The translations under genes and the position numbers were made by a program. Shown piece by piece: positions 42,194-50,664 of a DNA stretch of 64,000 nucleotides (position 1 is its first letter; the number at the start of each line of letters is the position of its first letter). Location: NCBI GenBank assembly GCA_964522665.1, contig CAZFVY010000001.1:62001-126000 (forward strand), in the 5' to 3' direction. This DNA comes from CAZFVY01 sp964522665. GTDB lineage: Bacteria > Verrucomicrobiota > Verrucomicrobiia > Limisphaerales > CAZFVY01. The notes under the pieces are model-generated. The model did no database searches and was not told the origin of the DNA. It worked only from the letters and a program-made list of their open reading frames with translations.

Positions 42194-43426
42194 ATGTCGA
42201 TTGAATCCGCCTTGAACCACGGCGCGGCCGCGTCGCTCGAGCTGCCGCGGCGCCGCTTTTTACGGGGCATGCTCGCCGGCGCGGGCGCGGTGGCGTTGGG
42301 CGAAGGGTTCGGGCCAAGCGCCTTGGCCGACGCCGCGGTGGACCCGAAGCCGCCGTACCGTGGCCCCAACGTGATCATCGTCCGTTTCGGCGGTGGCGCG
42401 CGCCGTTTGGAAACGATCAATTCCGAGCACACCTACAGCCCGTTCCTTTGCCACGAATTCGCGAAACGAGGCACGCTCTTCAATAACATGGAGATCGCCT
42501 CGCTCGAGGGGGTTGAGACGAGCCACGGTCAAGGCACGCTCTACATCATGACCGGCAAGTACGACAAGTACAAGGACATCGGCGGCAAGTTCCTCGGGCA
42601 GCGCTTCGAGTCGAAGGTTCCGACCGTCTTTGAGTATCTGCGCAAATCGTATGACGTGCCGCCGCATGAAACTTTGATTATCAACGGCGAAGACCGCACC
42701 GACGAAGAGTTTTACAGTTTCAGCAATCATCATCTGTTCGGCGCGCACTTTCGCTCGAACGTCCTGAGCCTTTACCGTTTCAAAACCTATCTGCTCCGCC
42801 GCCAACTGCAAAACGGCCGTTGGTCGGATAAGGAATTGGCCGAGAAACAGCAACAACTGGCGAAGCTTGAGTCCCGCGATTACCGGACGAAGGGCGACGA
42901 CCGCCAGGGGCCGGAGATCGAGCGCTTCTGGGATCGCTGGCGCCAATATTACGGCGAAAGCGGTTTCGTCAACCCGCGCGGCGACCGCTTGCTGACCGAG
43001 TTGAGCATCCGCGCCTTGCGCGACCTGCGCCCGAAACTGCTCATGGTCAATTACAACGACTGCGACTACGTCCACTGGGGGAATATGACCCATTACACGC
43101 GGGGCGTGGCGATCATGGACGAAGGTTTGCGTCAGATCGTCAGCGCGGTCGAAGCCGACCCGGAATACCGCGACAACACGGTTTTCGTCGTCGTGCCCGA
43201 TTGTGGCCGCGACAGCAATCCGTGCTCGTCCGTTCCTTGCCAGCATCATTTTGGCTCCCGTTCGTCGCACGAGATTTTCGCGCTGCTGGTCGGCCCGGGG
43301 ATCGCGAAAGGGGTGGTCGTGGAGAAAAAGGTTGATCAATCGAGCATCGCCGCGACGGTCGGCCGAGTGATGAATTTCAAAGCGGAGTTCGCGGAAGGTC
43401 CCGTTTTGCAGGAGAGCGTCGCGTGA
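42194..43426 (+). CDS. Tat-exported alkaline-phosphatase-superfamily (sulfatase-like) protein
   Basis: 410 residues. Twin-arginine signal PRRRFLRG at 19-26, then a hydrophobic stretch (MLAGAGAVALGEGF). The body has the superfamily's core: PNVIIVRFGGG (first metal site strand), MVNYNDCDYVHWGNMTHYTRG and VVVPDCGRDSNP, and a late His pair CQHHFGSRSSHE. The usual Cys/Ser formylglycine motif of sulfatases is not visible, so the nucleophile is uncertain; phosphatase, phosphodiesterase or inactive are all possible. Its stop overlaps the GTG start of the membrane protein gene, implying joint function. Confidence 0.75.
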   Translation: MSIESALNHGAAASLELPRRRFLRGMLAGAGAVALGEGFGPSALADAAVDPKPPYRGPNVIIVRFGGGARRLETINSEHTYSPFLCHEFAKRGTLFNNMEIASLEGVETSHGQGTLYIMTGKYDKYKDIGGKFLGQRFESKVPTVFEYLRKSYDVPPHETLIINGEDRTDEEFYSFSNHHLFGAHFRSNVLSLYRFKTYLLRRQLQNGRWSDKELAEKQQQLAKLESRDYRTKGDDRQGPEIERFWDRWRQYYGESGFVNPRGDRLLTELSIRALRDLRPKLLMVNYNDCDYVHWGNMTHYTRGVAIMDEGLRQIVSAVEADPEYRDNTVFVVVPDCGRDSNPCSSVPCQHHFGSRSSHEIFALLVGPGIAKGVVVEKKVDQSSIAATVGRVMNFKAEFAEGPVLQESVA

Positions 43427-44757
43427 ACTTGCCCGAAGCTTTTAAAGGCGTCGAACTCGCGGTTCACTCGCCCGCCACCCTCGCCGAAACGCCGCGGCCC
43501 GCGCGCTGGTTCCGCGCGCTGGTATTCCTCTGGAAATACCTGGGCGGCATGTGGCTCTGCCAAAGCCTGCTCGGCAGCGTCGTCGTCGTCGGTTGGACCT
43601 ACCGGCTGATGCAGCGAACCGCGCTCGAGTTCTGGTGGAAACGGAGCGCGGCCCGGACGCAGGGTATGACGTTCGACAACTTCATGCTCGGCAGCGAGCG
43701 GACGCGCGGTTTGCGTCAGTGGCCAAATTGGATCGTGCAAAGCAATCGCGAAGCCGTCCGACTGGCGCGGGAAAAAGTGACATGGCGCAATGGCGTCCAA
43801 CTGGCGCCGGCGCTGGTTCATTCGTTGCGGCTCAACTTCCGGACCGGCGTCGCCGCGATCTTCAATACCTGGGTGTTGACGCTGCCCGGCTGCGTACTTT
43901 GGTTGTTTTCCTGGTACGACGGCTGGAACAATTCATTCAACAAGGGCTACGAGCAGGCCGTGGTAGGCCCGTTGACTGGACTGCTGGGCGTGGCGGTCTT
44001 CATCGCGGCGATGTTTTACGTGCCGATGGCCCAGGCGCGCCAGGCCTCGACCGGCGCTTGGCGGAGTTTTTATCAGTTTGGATTGGTTTGGCGGTTGGTC
44101 CGGCGCCGGTGGTTTGCCAGCGTCGGCCTCGGCGTGCTCTACGCCGCCGCGTCGCTCCCCTTGGTGGTCTTCAAAGTCCTGCCGGCCTACTTCAGTCACA
44201 TGAAACCGGCCCTCTCCGACGCCCCCGCCGCCGAGGTTCTCCGGTTGCTCAATCGTTATCATTTTTGGGTGGCTCTCGTGGTATTCCCGGCGTTCGTCAT
44301 TTTGCGTCTGGTCGCCGCGCGCATCTACGCCTCCGCGCTGCTCTCCGCGACGCAACGCGGCGCCGTCACCGAGGACGAACTCGGGGAAGCGGAATGGGAA
44401 GCGCTGCACCGCCTCGATTTATTGCAGATTAAACCGCAACCAGTGCGCCATGTCTTTGTGCGGATGGTCGCCTGGGCGGGTTCCCGCGCCGGCCGGGCGG
44501 TGGCGACGGTTCTGCTCGCCCTGGTCTGGTTTGCCTTCGTCGCTCAAATCTATGCCTCCGAGTTCATGAACTATCACCCGGGGATTGGCTTCCTGAACCA
44601 ACCGTTGGTGCAGTTGCCCTGGTTCCGCTACATCCCGAGCGCGCTGGAGAGTCCGTGGGTGCAAATCGCGCCGGCGATCTTGCTCCTGCTCGCCATCGGA
44701 GCTTTCCGGTTGGTCGGGCGGCTGCGGCGCGCTTTTCGGACGCGGTTTGCGGGGTGA
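43423..44757 (+). CDS. multi-pass membrane protein, unknown family
   Basis: 444 residues from a GTG overlapping the previous stop (GTGA). About seven transmembrane segments: YLGGMWLCQSLLGSVVVVGW, VAAIFNTWVLTLPGCVLWLF, LTGLLGVAVFIAAMFYVPMA, VGLGVLYAAASLPLVVFKVL, FWVALVVFPAFVILRLVAAR, TVLLALVWFAFVAQIYASEF and APAILLLLAIGAFRLV. A Tat-exported hydrolase-like protein is encoded just before it, so a membrane partner for the latter is plausible. The last 87 codons are repeated downstream at 45544-45804. I do not recognise the family. Confidence 0.8.
   Translation: MNLPEAFKGVELAVHSPATLAETPRPARWFRALVFLWKYLGGMWLCQSLLGSVVVVGWTYRLMQRTALEFWWKRSAARTQGMTFDNFMLGSERTRGLRQWPNWIVQSNREAVRLAREKVTWRNGVQLAPALVHSLRLNFRTGVAAIFNTWVLTLPGCVLWLFSWYDGWNNSFNKGYEQAVVGPLTGLLGVAVFIAAMFYVPMAQARQASTGAWRSFYQFGLVWRLVRRRWFASVGLGVLYAAASLPLVVFKVLPAYFSHMKPALSDAPAAEVLRLLNRYHFWVALVVFPAFVILRLVAARIYASALLSATQRGAVTEDELGEAEWEALHRLDLLQIKPQPVRHVFVRMVAWAGSRAGRAVATVLLALVWFAFVAQIYASEFMNYHPGIGFLNQPLVQLPWFRYIPSALESPWVQIAPAILLLLAIGAFRLVGRLRRAFRTRFAG
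44497..44757 (+). repeat. 261-bp direct repeat, copy 1 (3' end of the membrane protein gene)
   Basis: It matches 45544-45804 at 250 of 261 positions by eye. Positions 44497-44645 are identical; all 11 differences lie in the last 112 bases. Confidence 0.95.
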
Positions 44758-44886
44758 AGTACCCTTCACTTGCCCATTTGTTTGAGAAGCCTGGCGGATT
44801 CTAGGAACACGTTCGGAGCATGAGGACGCCCTTCGATCGTCAACGCGGCGAACGAAACGTGGCGACGTTTTGAACTCCTCGGAGAC

Positions 44887-45399
44887 ATGACTTTTCTCAG
44901 ACGAGAGAGCCGGTTTAAATGGCTGGAAGTCACCATCTTAGTCCCACTTCTTTGCCTGAGTCTGCCGTTACTCGCAATCTTACTTCTACTGGCGTTTTCG
45001 ATCAACGTCGCAACCAGCGTCGGCCTCAACATCGTCATCTGGTTATGGTGGTGCGTTCGCGGGCGGGATGTACTTTTTGTGTATTCCGACAGCCCAATCT
45101 GGCACGACTACATTGAGCAGTATATTCTGCCGTACGTTGGAGGCCGCGCCATTGTCCTCAACTGGTCGAAGCGGAAAGAGTGGCGGTTTTCGCTGGCTCG
45201 GATCGCGTTTCGTCATTTCGGAGGCTCCCGGCAATTTAACCCGCTTGGCGTCGTGTTCCGCCCATTCAGAGTTTCGCGTGTCTTTCGGTTCTGCGAGCCG
45301 TTCCGAGATCTTAAACACGGACATCCTGAAGAACTACAAAGGATGGAAGCGGAGTTCTTCGAATTGCTCGGCGTTCAGAAGCCGCTGTCGTCGGGGTGA
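44887..45399 (+). CDS. membrane-anchored hypothetical protein in a low-GC insertion
   Basis: 170 residues. A long hydrophobic N-terminal region (VTILVPLLCLSLPLLAILLLL, SVGLNIVIWLWWCV) is followed by a cytosolic Arg/Phe-rich part (FSLARIAFRHFGGSRQFN, FRPFRVSRVFRFCEPF). Codon use is visibly more A/T-rich than the genes on either side (CTT, TTA, ACT, GTT codons are common), pointing to transfer. It lies between the two copies of the 261-bp direct repeat. No family was recognised. Confidence 0.55.
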   Translation: MTFLRRESRFKWLEVTILVPLLCLSLPLLAILLLLAFSINVATSVGLNIVIWLWWCVRGRDVLFVYSDSPIWHDYIEQYILPYVGGRAIVLNWSKRKEWRFSLARIAFRHFGGSRQFNPLGVVFRPFRVSRVFRFCEPFRDLKHGHPEELQRMEAEFFELLGVQKPLSSG

Positions 45400-45543
45400 G
45401 CTGTTGCGTGGAAGCAACTGGCCCCTTCGACTGGCCCGTCGCAGCCACCCCGACGCCACTCAATCACTGCTTTATTGGGGGCGCTCCGACCGGCAACGCG
45501 AAGTCCACGTACGCGTCGCCCGTCGGGGTTCCGATCTTGCCCC

Positions 45544-45804
45544 GCGGTGGCGACGGTTCTGCTCGCCCTGGTCTGGTTTGCCTTCGTCGCTCAAATCTAT
45601 GCCTCCGAGTTCATGAACTATCACCCGGGGATTGGCTTCCTGAACCAACCGTTGGTGCAGTTGCCCTGGTTCCGCTACATCCCGAGCGCGCTCGAGAGTC
45701 CGTGGGTCCAATTCGCTCCGGCGATTCTGCTATTGCTCGCCATCGGAGCTTTCCGGTTGGTTGGGCGGCTGCGGCGCCCTTTTCGGACGCGGTTTGCGGT
45801 GTGA
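45544..45804 (+). pseudogene. duplicated 3' fragment of the membrane protein gene (repeat copy 2)
   Basis: Encodes the last 86 residues of the upstream membrane protein, from AVATVLLALVWFAFVAQIY to its own stop, without the first ~358 codons. Eight of the 11 nucleotide differences from copy 1 are silent; the three changes are I to F, A to P and G to V. An open frame extends upstream to 45475, but its first 23 residues are unrelated. It is most likely the leftover 3' end of the gene after an insertion, or a partial duplication. Confidence 0.85.
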
Positions 45805-46186
45805 GGCGTTTCGCGGGCGGCGGCATCGGCAGAGACTTGAGGCTGGCTCCTCGGCGAGAATAGGAGCGATGGGAAGAATGGGCGACATGGGGGCGTTCGG
45901 ACGACGCTCGGCCCAACGCGAGCGCAGCCTCGCGAACGATTTTCCGCTGGCGCTTTGGGGGTAGCTGCTCCAGTGGGCGGCGCCGACCCGACCCAGGGAA
46001 GTTGCGCCGCCCAGAATTCCTGGCCTTTTCGCCCCGATGCTTGATCGTCAGTCAAGGAGACCGTCATGGCTGATGCTCGTCTTGCCGGGCCGCAACTCCG
46101 GATTCGCCAGACACGTAACGCTCGCTCAATTCGAGCTGACCCGCTCGCGTCCGAGTCCCAGCTCAGTTGCCGATAAACAATTCCGG
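45805..46186. other. 382-base non-coding stretch between repeat copy 2 and exbD
   Basis: No credible gene. It holds the GGGAAGAATGGG-type short repeat at 45855-45894. The rest is GC-rich sequence without recognisable signals. Because exbD ends at 46187 on the minus strand, this is a convergent intergenic region. Confidence 0.5.
45855..45894. repeat. degenerate short tandem repeat, second copy
   Basis: Units around GATGGGAAGAATGGGCGA; shares GGGAAGAATGGG with the minus strand of 12713-12760. Confidence 0.4.
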
Positions 46187-46606
46187 TCACTGCGCCGGAG
46201 CGCTCTTGATGTAGGCGTTGGCGACGGTGATTTTCGCGGCTTTGGCGACGTCCATTAATTTCACGATCTGACCCCAGGGAGAGTCGGTGTCGGCGCGGAT
46301 TGAGAGGCTCGTTTTCGGGTCCTGCGCGGCGCGGGCGGCCAGTTCCTCCTGGAGCTTGTCCAGCGTGAGCGGACGGTCGCCCAGGTAGAAAAACGGGGCC
46401 TGTTTGGCGACGGTCACGATGACGCGGGAATCGGTCGCGCCCGGTTGCAGCTTCTGGCGGGTTTCCGGCAGCGCGAGCTTGAGGGCGGGCTGCTGCTTGA
46501 AGGTCGTGGTGACCATCATGAAGATCAACAACACGATCATAATGTCGATGAGCGAGACGATGATGATCGCCGGCGGCTGGCGCCGTTTTCGAGTGGCAAA
46601 TTCCAT
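46187..46606 (-). CDS. exbD: ExbD/TolR biopolymer transport protein
   Basis: 139 residues. Short basic cytosolic start (MEFATRKRRQPPA), one TM (IIIVSLIDIMIVLLIFMMVTTT) with the essential proton-relay Asp at D21, then a periplasmic domain ending AKAAKITVANAYIKSA. It forms the proton channel with ExbB to energise a TonB-like protein. It is the last gene of the TonB-like, ExbB, ExbD run on the minus strand. Confidence 0.93.
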   Translation of the reverse strand: MEFATRKRRQPPAIIIVSLIDIMIVLLIFMMVTTTFKQQPALKLALPETRQKLQPGATDSRVIVTVAKQAPFFYLGDRPLTLDKLQEELAARAAQDPKTSLSIRADTDSPWGQIVKLMDVAKAAKITVANAYIKSAPAQ

Positions 46607-46642
46607 GGGCGGTAAGTTTCTCGCGGAGCGGGTGACTCGGCG

Positions 46643-47254
46643 CTATTTCGGCGGGTGCGGATAGAACCGGCGCAGAAATTCATCGCAGAGCGTCGCCATC
46701 TCGATCGCATACAACTCGACTTTCTTATTGTAATAGCTCCAGGCGACGAGCGAGGGGATGGCGATCAACAAGCCGGTCAACGTCGTGTTGAGCGCAATCG
46801 CGATGCCCTTGGCCATGACGGTATTGTCACTCATGCCCGCGCGGCCCAAATCGCCGAACAGGGTAATCAGACCGTGAACGGTGCCGACCAACCCCAGGAG
46901 CGGCGCGATGCCAACGACGATCTCAAGCACCACCAACCCGCGTTCCAATTGGGCGACCTCGTGCCGCGCGCGCGTTTGAATCACGTCCACATTTTCGGCC
47001 CGCGGCCAATGGAGATTGTCCGACGCCAGCAGCAGGAGCCGGCTCGCGGCCGAGGGCATTTGCTGGCAGGTCCGATTGAGCATCGGCAAGTCCTGCGGCG
47101 TCCGGCAATTCTCAATCGCCGACTCGACCGCCGACGGAATTACTTTGGACCAGCGCAAGGCCAGCCCGCGCTCGATAATAAACGTCAGGCCGACGACCGA
47201 GGTCAGCAACAACAGATACATGAACGGGCCACCGGCCCTAAGGAATTCCCACAT
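46643..47254 (-). CDS. exbB: MotA/TolQ/ExbB proton channel protein
   Basis: 203 residues. A first TM near the N-terminus (GPFMYLLLLTSVVGLTFIIERG), then a cytosolic loop, then the conserved pair of helices: LVVLEIVVGIAPLLGLVGTVHGLI, containing the family's GxxxPLLGLxGTVxG motif, and GIAIALNTTLTGLLIAIPSLVAW. It partners ExbD. The start lies 6 bases after the TonB-like gene stop. Confidence 0.95.
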   Translation of the reverse strand: MWEFLRAGGPFMYLLLLTSVVGLTFIIERGLALRWSKVIPSAVESAIENCRTPQDLPMLNRTCQQMPSAASRLLLLASDNLHWPRAENVDVIQTRARHEVAQLERGLVVLEIVVGIAPLLGLVGTVHGLITLFGDLGRAGMSDNTVMAKGIAIALNTTLTGLLIAIPSLVAWSYYNKKVELYAIEMATLCDEFLRRFYPHPPK

Positions 47255-47260
47255 AGTTTT

Positions 47261-48373
47261 TCAGTTATAGTAAAAGGTAAATTTAACCTCGCGAAAATCC
47301 GCGCCGATCAACCGCCGCAGGTCGCTCGGCCACACCGCGTAGGGCGCCGGGTCCGAGACCGCCTTTTGGCAGATCAAGGCCAGCACGTCCCCCACGTCGT
47401 ATTCTTCCAGCTTCAAATTCGAGACGGTGCCATTGTAATTGAGATGGAAGGCGAGGACTACTTTTCCGGTGCGATTGCGCGCGTAGCTGTACTCGTCCAA
47501 CAAATCGTACCAACGCGCCTCGATGGCGGCCACAATGGCGCGGTCGTAGGCGCCAAATGGCGTCGCCGTGACGTCAAATTGCGGCACCGCGGCGACGCGG
47601 CGCACGCCGCCTTCCTGTTTCATGGCCTGGCCGGCCAGCCGGTTTTTCACCTCGGCCAGCGTGCGCGGGCGCTCCTTCACGGGAGTTGGCGTCGGTTCGG
47701 TGACGGGCGCCGGCGCGGTCACCTTGGTGTCCTCCGGCGGTTTGACGGCGGCCAATTCTTTCGGCTCGGGCTTGATGGCCGGCTTGGCCATCAGCATATC
47801 GCCAGGCGCCGGATGGCTCTCCGATTTCGGCGCCGGGTCCGGCTTGGCCGCGGCGACTTCCTGCTTGGGCGGCGGCTGCGGCTCGGGTTTCGGAGCGGGT
47901 TTCACCGCGACGGGAGCGACCGGCGGCGCGGGTTGCAATGGCTGCGGTTTGGTCCGGGCGACGTCCTCGTTTTTCGGCACCTGCGTCTGCTTGCCATCAA
48001 GCTTGGGAACCTTGGAATCCTGGAGTGGGTTCGGATTCGCCGCGAGCGTGCTGCGATCGGAATAAAACCGCGATTCCTTCGGCGGCGCGGGCGACGCCTG
48101 GTCGGGATCGACATCGACGAAAAGCATCGGAACCTCGCGCGTGAGTTCTTGCTCGGGATTCGGCTTTTTCTTCTCGGCCAATTGGTTCGGCGTCGGACGT
48201 TTGACCAATTGCAACCAGGCGGGAACCTGATCGGGCCGCCACCAATGCCAGCGAATCCCGATTTCCAAAACGCTAAAAAGGAGCAGGTGGAACAAAAGGG
48301 AAAGGAGAAAGGCCCAGGCGATCGGGGGCATCGTCCGGCGGGTGCGCGCGCTGACTGAACCAAACAGTTCCAC
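47261..48373 (-). CDS. TonB/TolA-like energy transducer
   Basis: 370 residues from a GTG; the ATG at 48331 (MPPIAWAFLLSLLFHLLLF) is an equally good start and places the TM near the N-terminus. After the single TM comes a long Pro/Lys/Ala/Glu-rich periplasmic spacer (residues ~50-245, many KP, AP and PKP runs). A C-terminal beta-alpha domain follows, ~255-370 (YDRAIVAAIEARWYDLLDEYSYARNRTGKVVLAFHLNYNGTVSNLKL), resembling TonB/TolA C-termini. With ExbB and ExbD downstream it forms a complete proton-motive-force transduction unit. No TonB-dependent receptor lies nearby. Confidence 0.85.
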   Translation of the reverse strand: MELFGSVSARTRRTMPPIAWAFLLSLLFHLLLFSVLEIGIRWHWWRPDQVPAWLQLVKRPTPNQLAEKKKPNPEQELTREVPMLFVDVDPDQASPAPPKESRFYSDRSTLAANPNPLQDSKVPKLDGKQTQVPKNEDVARTKPQPLQPAPPVAPVAVKPAPKPEPQPPPKQEVAAAKPDPAPKSESHPAPGDMLMAKPAIKPEPKELAAVKPPEDTKVTAPAPVTEPTPTPVKERPRTLAEVKNRLAGQAMKQEGGVRRVAAVPQFDVTATPFGAYDRAIVAAIEARWYDLLDEYSYARNRTGKVVLAFHLNYNGTVSNLKLEEYDVGDVLALICQKAVSDPAPYAVWPSDLRRLIGADFREVKFTFYYN

Positions 48374-48528
48374 TACCTGACAAGGATGCCTTACGCCCGG
48401 CGATCCGGCAACTGGAAGTTCAAGGGGCCACGCGCCTCTAAATCCCGTCGCGCGGCGCTCCGAGCGACGCGCGCGGCAAGCGTCGGCTCATCCCGTGTCG
48501 AGTGGATTGCCTTAGGCGCCGGCTCGAC

Positions 48529-49293
48529 TCAGGCCGCCCGCCGACGCGCCACGACGAACGCGTTAAACATCAGGTAGCGCGTCGGGGTCAGGTTGAGCAG
48601 GAAATCGATCGGCTTGGCCACGTAACGATCGGTGCATGCGACCGACTCAACCACGCAGCCTGATCGCTCGAGAAAGAAGGCGATCTCGAGGGCGTTCGTG
48701 GCCACGATGGCGTCATCGTCGGGGGTGAACGGTTCCTTGACGATGGGCGTCATGCGGTCAAAGCGGACCGCGGCGGGATCGGTCTTCATTTGCCGGCGCT
48801 TTTCCTGGAGACGCCGCCAGTTCCGCCATTTATTGCCCACGCCCCGCATTTGGGGATGGTAGTCACGGTAACCAAAGACGCGCCGGAAATTCGGGCTGGA
48901 GATGACGACCCGCCCACCCGGTTCGGTGACGCGCGCCAACTCCTGGACAAACGCCTCCGGCTCTTCGACGTGCTCAAGGACGTTGAGCGCGCCGACGCTG
49001 GCGAAGTGGGCGTCGGGAAAGGGCAGATGCTTGCCGTCGTACATCTGGCAGCGCGCGCTGAATTCGCGGGCGCGTTTGATGTTCGGCTCGGAGACATCCA
49101 CGCCGTAGGCCTCGAAGCCATCGGTGGTCAACCGGCCCACGACCTGACCGACGCCACAGCCGACGTCCAGCGCCCGCGCGCCCGGGCGGGCAGGCCGCAG
49201 GGTATCGGCGTACTTGGCGTAGAAATTCGCGTCCCAATTCGCCAGGAATTGCGCGTACGCCTCGTTTTCGCGGTAGGTCTCTTGATGGCTCAT
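48529..49293 (-). CDS. class I SAM-dependent methyltransferase
   Basis: 254 residues. SAM-binding motif I ALDVGCGVGQVVGRL (~residues 38-52), motif II acidic residue in GVDVSEPN, then LPFPDAHFASVGALNVLEHVEEPEAF and VTEPGGRVVISSPN, typical of methyltransferase type 11/12 fold. The C-terminal ~60 residues are variable and probably bind the substrate, which is unknown. Monocistronic, with 155 bases to the TonB-like gene on one side. Confidence 0.9.
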   Translation of the reverse strand: MSHQETYRENEAYAQFLANWDANFYAKYADTLRPARPGARALDVGCGVGQVVGRLTTDGFEAYGVDVSEPNIKRAREFSARCQMYDGKHLPFPDAHFASVGALNVLEHVEEPEAFVQELARVTEPGGRVVISSPNFRRVFGYRDYHPQMRGVGNKWRNWRRLQEKRRQMKTDPAAVRFDRMTPIVKEPFTPDDDAIVATNALEIAFFLERSGCVVESVACTDRYVAKPIDFLLNLTPTRYLMFNAFVVARRRAA

Positions 49294-49451
49294 AATGTCA
49301 GCGTTCGGGACAGCTTAGGACAATTCGCTCCGCGCGCCAAGCCCGCCACGCTCGCGGTCCCGCCGCGGACGGTCGCGCCGTTTTCGCCACGCTCAAGCGG
49401 GCCTTCGTACTGACGCGTGTTGAAAGTCCACGCCATCGATCCGGGCCCGAA

Positions 49452-50285
49452 CTATGCCGTGACCAGCGCGGCGGCCTGGGCGGCGGTGGCGCCGTCGTGG
49501 ACAATCGCCATCAACGCCCGCGTCATGCCGGCGGGATTGGCGTGCTGGATGATATTGCGACCATAAACGATGCCGGCGGCGCCCTGTTGGATCAGCTTTT
49601 CCGTGCGTTCGAGAATCTCTTTGTCCGGCGCCTTGCCGCCGCCGCGCACCAGGACCGGAATCCGACCGGCGATTTCGACGACGGCGTGATAGAGGCTCAC
49701 GTCGTCGGTCGGATCGGCCTTGATGATGTCGGCGCCCAACTCGACCGCTTGACGGGTGAGCGGCAGGATTTTATCCACGTCCCCGTCCACCATGTAACCG
49801 CCCGCTTTTTGATTCGGCTGGAACACGAGCGGCTCGATCATCAACGGCATGGCGAAGCGCTCGCATTCCGGTTTAATTCGCAGAATATTCTGCAGGCATT
49901 GGTCGGTCACTTCCGGTTGATCGGGAATGCGGAACAAATTGACGACGACGCAGGTGGCGTCCAAGCGCAGCGCCTGCTCGACGGGATTCTCGATCATCCG
50001 ACTGAACAGGGCGCGCGGCAGGGCTGAGCCATAGACATTGGCTACGTCCGTGCGCAGAACCAGGGCGGGCTTCGCTTTGCCGGGCAGCGACTGCAGGTAG
50101 TGGGCTTGCCCGATGGTCAATTGGATCGCGTCGGGCGCGGCGTTGACGAGCGTCCGGACGCATTTTTCCAAATTCTCGATCCCGTGAAGGAAGCCGCGCT
50201 CGTTGAAGAAGCCGTGATCCACCGCGACGTCAAAGCAGCGGTTTGATTTGGCGTTGAAAAGTCGATTCAGGCGATACGTTTTCAT
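49452..50285 (-). CDS. class I aldolase, FbaB/LsrF/DeoC-like
   Basis: The ATG at 50285 gives 277 residues (MKTYRLNRLFNAKSNRCFDV); ATG at 50300 is possible, while the frame to 50474 is not supported. TIM-barrel landmarks: CFDVAVDHGFF, AIQLTIGQA, ALVLRTDVANVYG, CVVVNLFRIP, MPLMIEPLVF, GADIIKADPTDD with the Schiff-base Lys, PVLVRGGGKAPD and GAAGIVYGRNIIQH. This pattern fits the class I FbaB/LsrF family, which cleaves or transfers three-carbon units of phosphorylated sugars. No pathway neighbours indicate the substrate. Confidence 0.88.
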   Translation of the reverse strand: MKTYRLNRLFNAKSNRCFDVAVDHGFFNERGFLHGIENLEKCVRTLVNAAPDAIQLTIGQAHYLQSLPGKAKPALVLRTDVANVYGSALPRALFSRMIENPVEQALRLDATCVVVNLFRIPDQPEVTDQCLQNILRIKPECERFAMPLMIEPLVFQPNQKAGGYMVDGDVDKILPLTRQAVELGADIIKADPTDDVSLYHAVVEIAGRIPVLVRGGGKAPDKEILERTEKLIQQGAAGIVYGRNIIQHANPAGMTRALMAIVHDGATAAQAAALVTA

Positions 50286-50664
50286 CAAGCCCGGGAGCAT
50301 CGGGCAATCGGCCGCCAAAATCCAGCCCAAGAATGAAGCGGTTCGACGCGCGTGAAGACCGAGCGGCCGGCTAAACTTGCCAGGGAAGAGCAGGTGAAAG
50401 GCCAGTTTTCGCCTGCGCGTCGGCGCGTTTTCGCAAGCGACGGCGCGACGGCTCGAAGGGCAGAGCCGGCTCACTCCGGCGGTCGAAATCGCTTGGCTAA
50501 TTGGCCTCCGGGAGGCAGGATTTTGGTTGTAAGTTCAACCGTCGCCGGAAGGGTTTTCGGAGCGCTCGCGCAGGGGCCCGCCGCATTGGCGCATTGGACC
50601 GCGCCGTTGAGTCTCGTTGCGGCTGGCGGGAGGCGCGACGGGAGCAGGCGCGACGGACAAATGG
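50286..50664. other. 379-base divergent intergenic region
   Basis: Lies between the divergently transcribed aldolase and HWE-type kinase genes, so it must hold both promoters. I could not identify a convincing -35/-10 or -24/-12 pair, riboswitch fold or long inverted repeat. Confidence 0.4.

Noticed and set aside
45475..45543. Possible N-terminus of a real 109-residue protein upstream of repeat copy 2
   Set aside because: The 23 extra residues show no signal or homology, and the remainder is an exact fragment of another gene, so it is treated as a pseudogene.
46655..48358. 567-codon plus-strand frame opposite ExbB and the TonB-like gene
   Set aside because: Composition is Arg/Gly-rich and no motif is visible, whereas the minus-strand genes are unmistakable.
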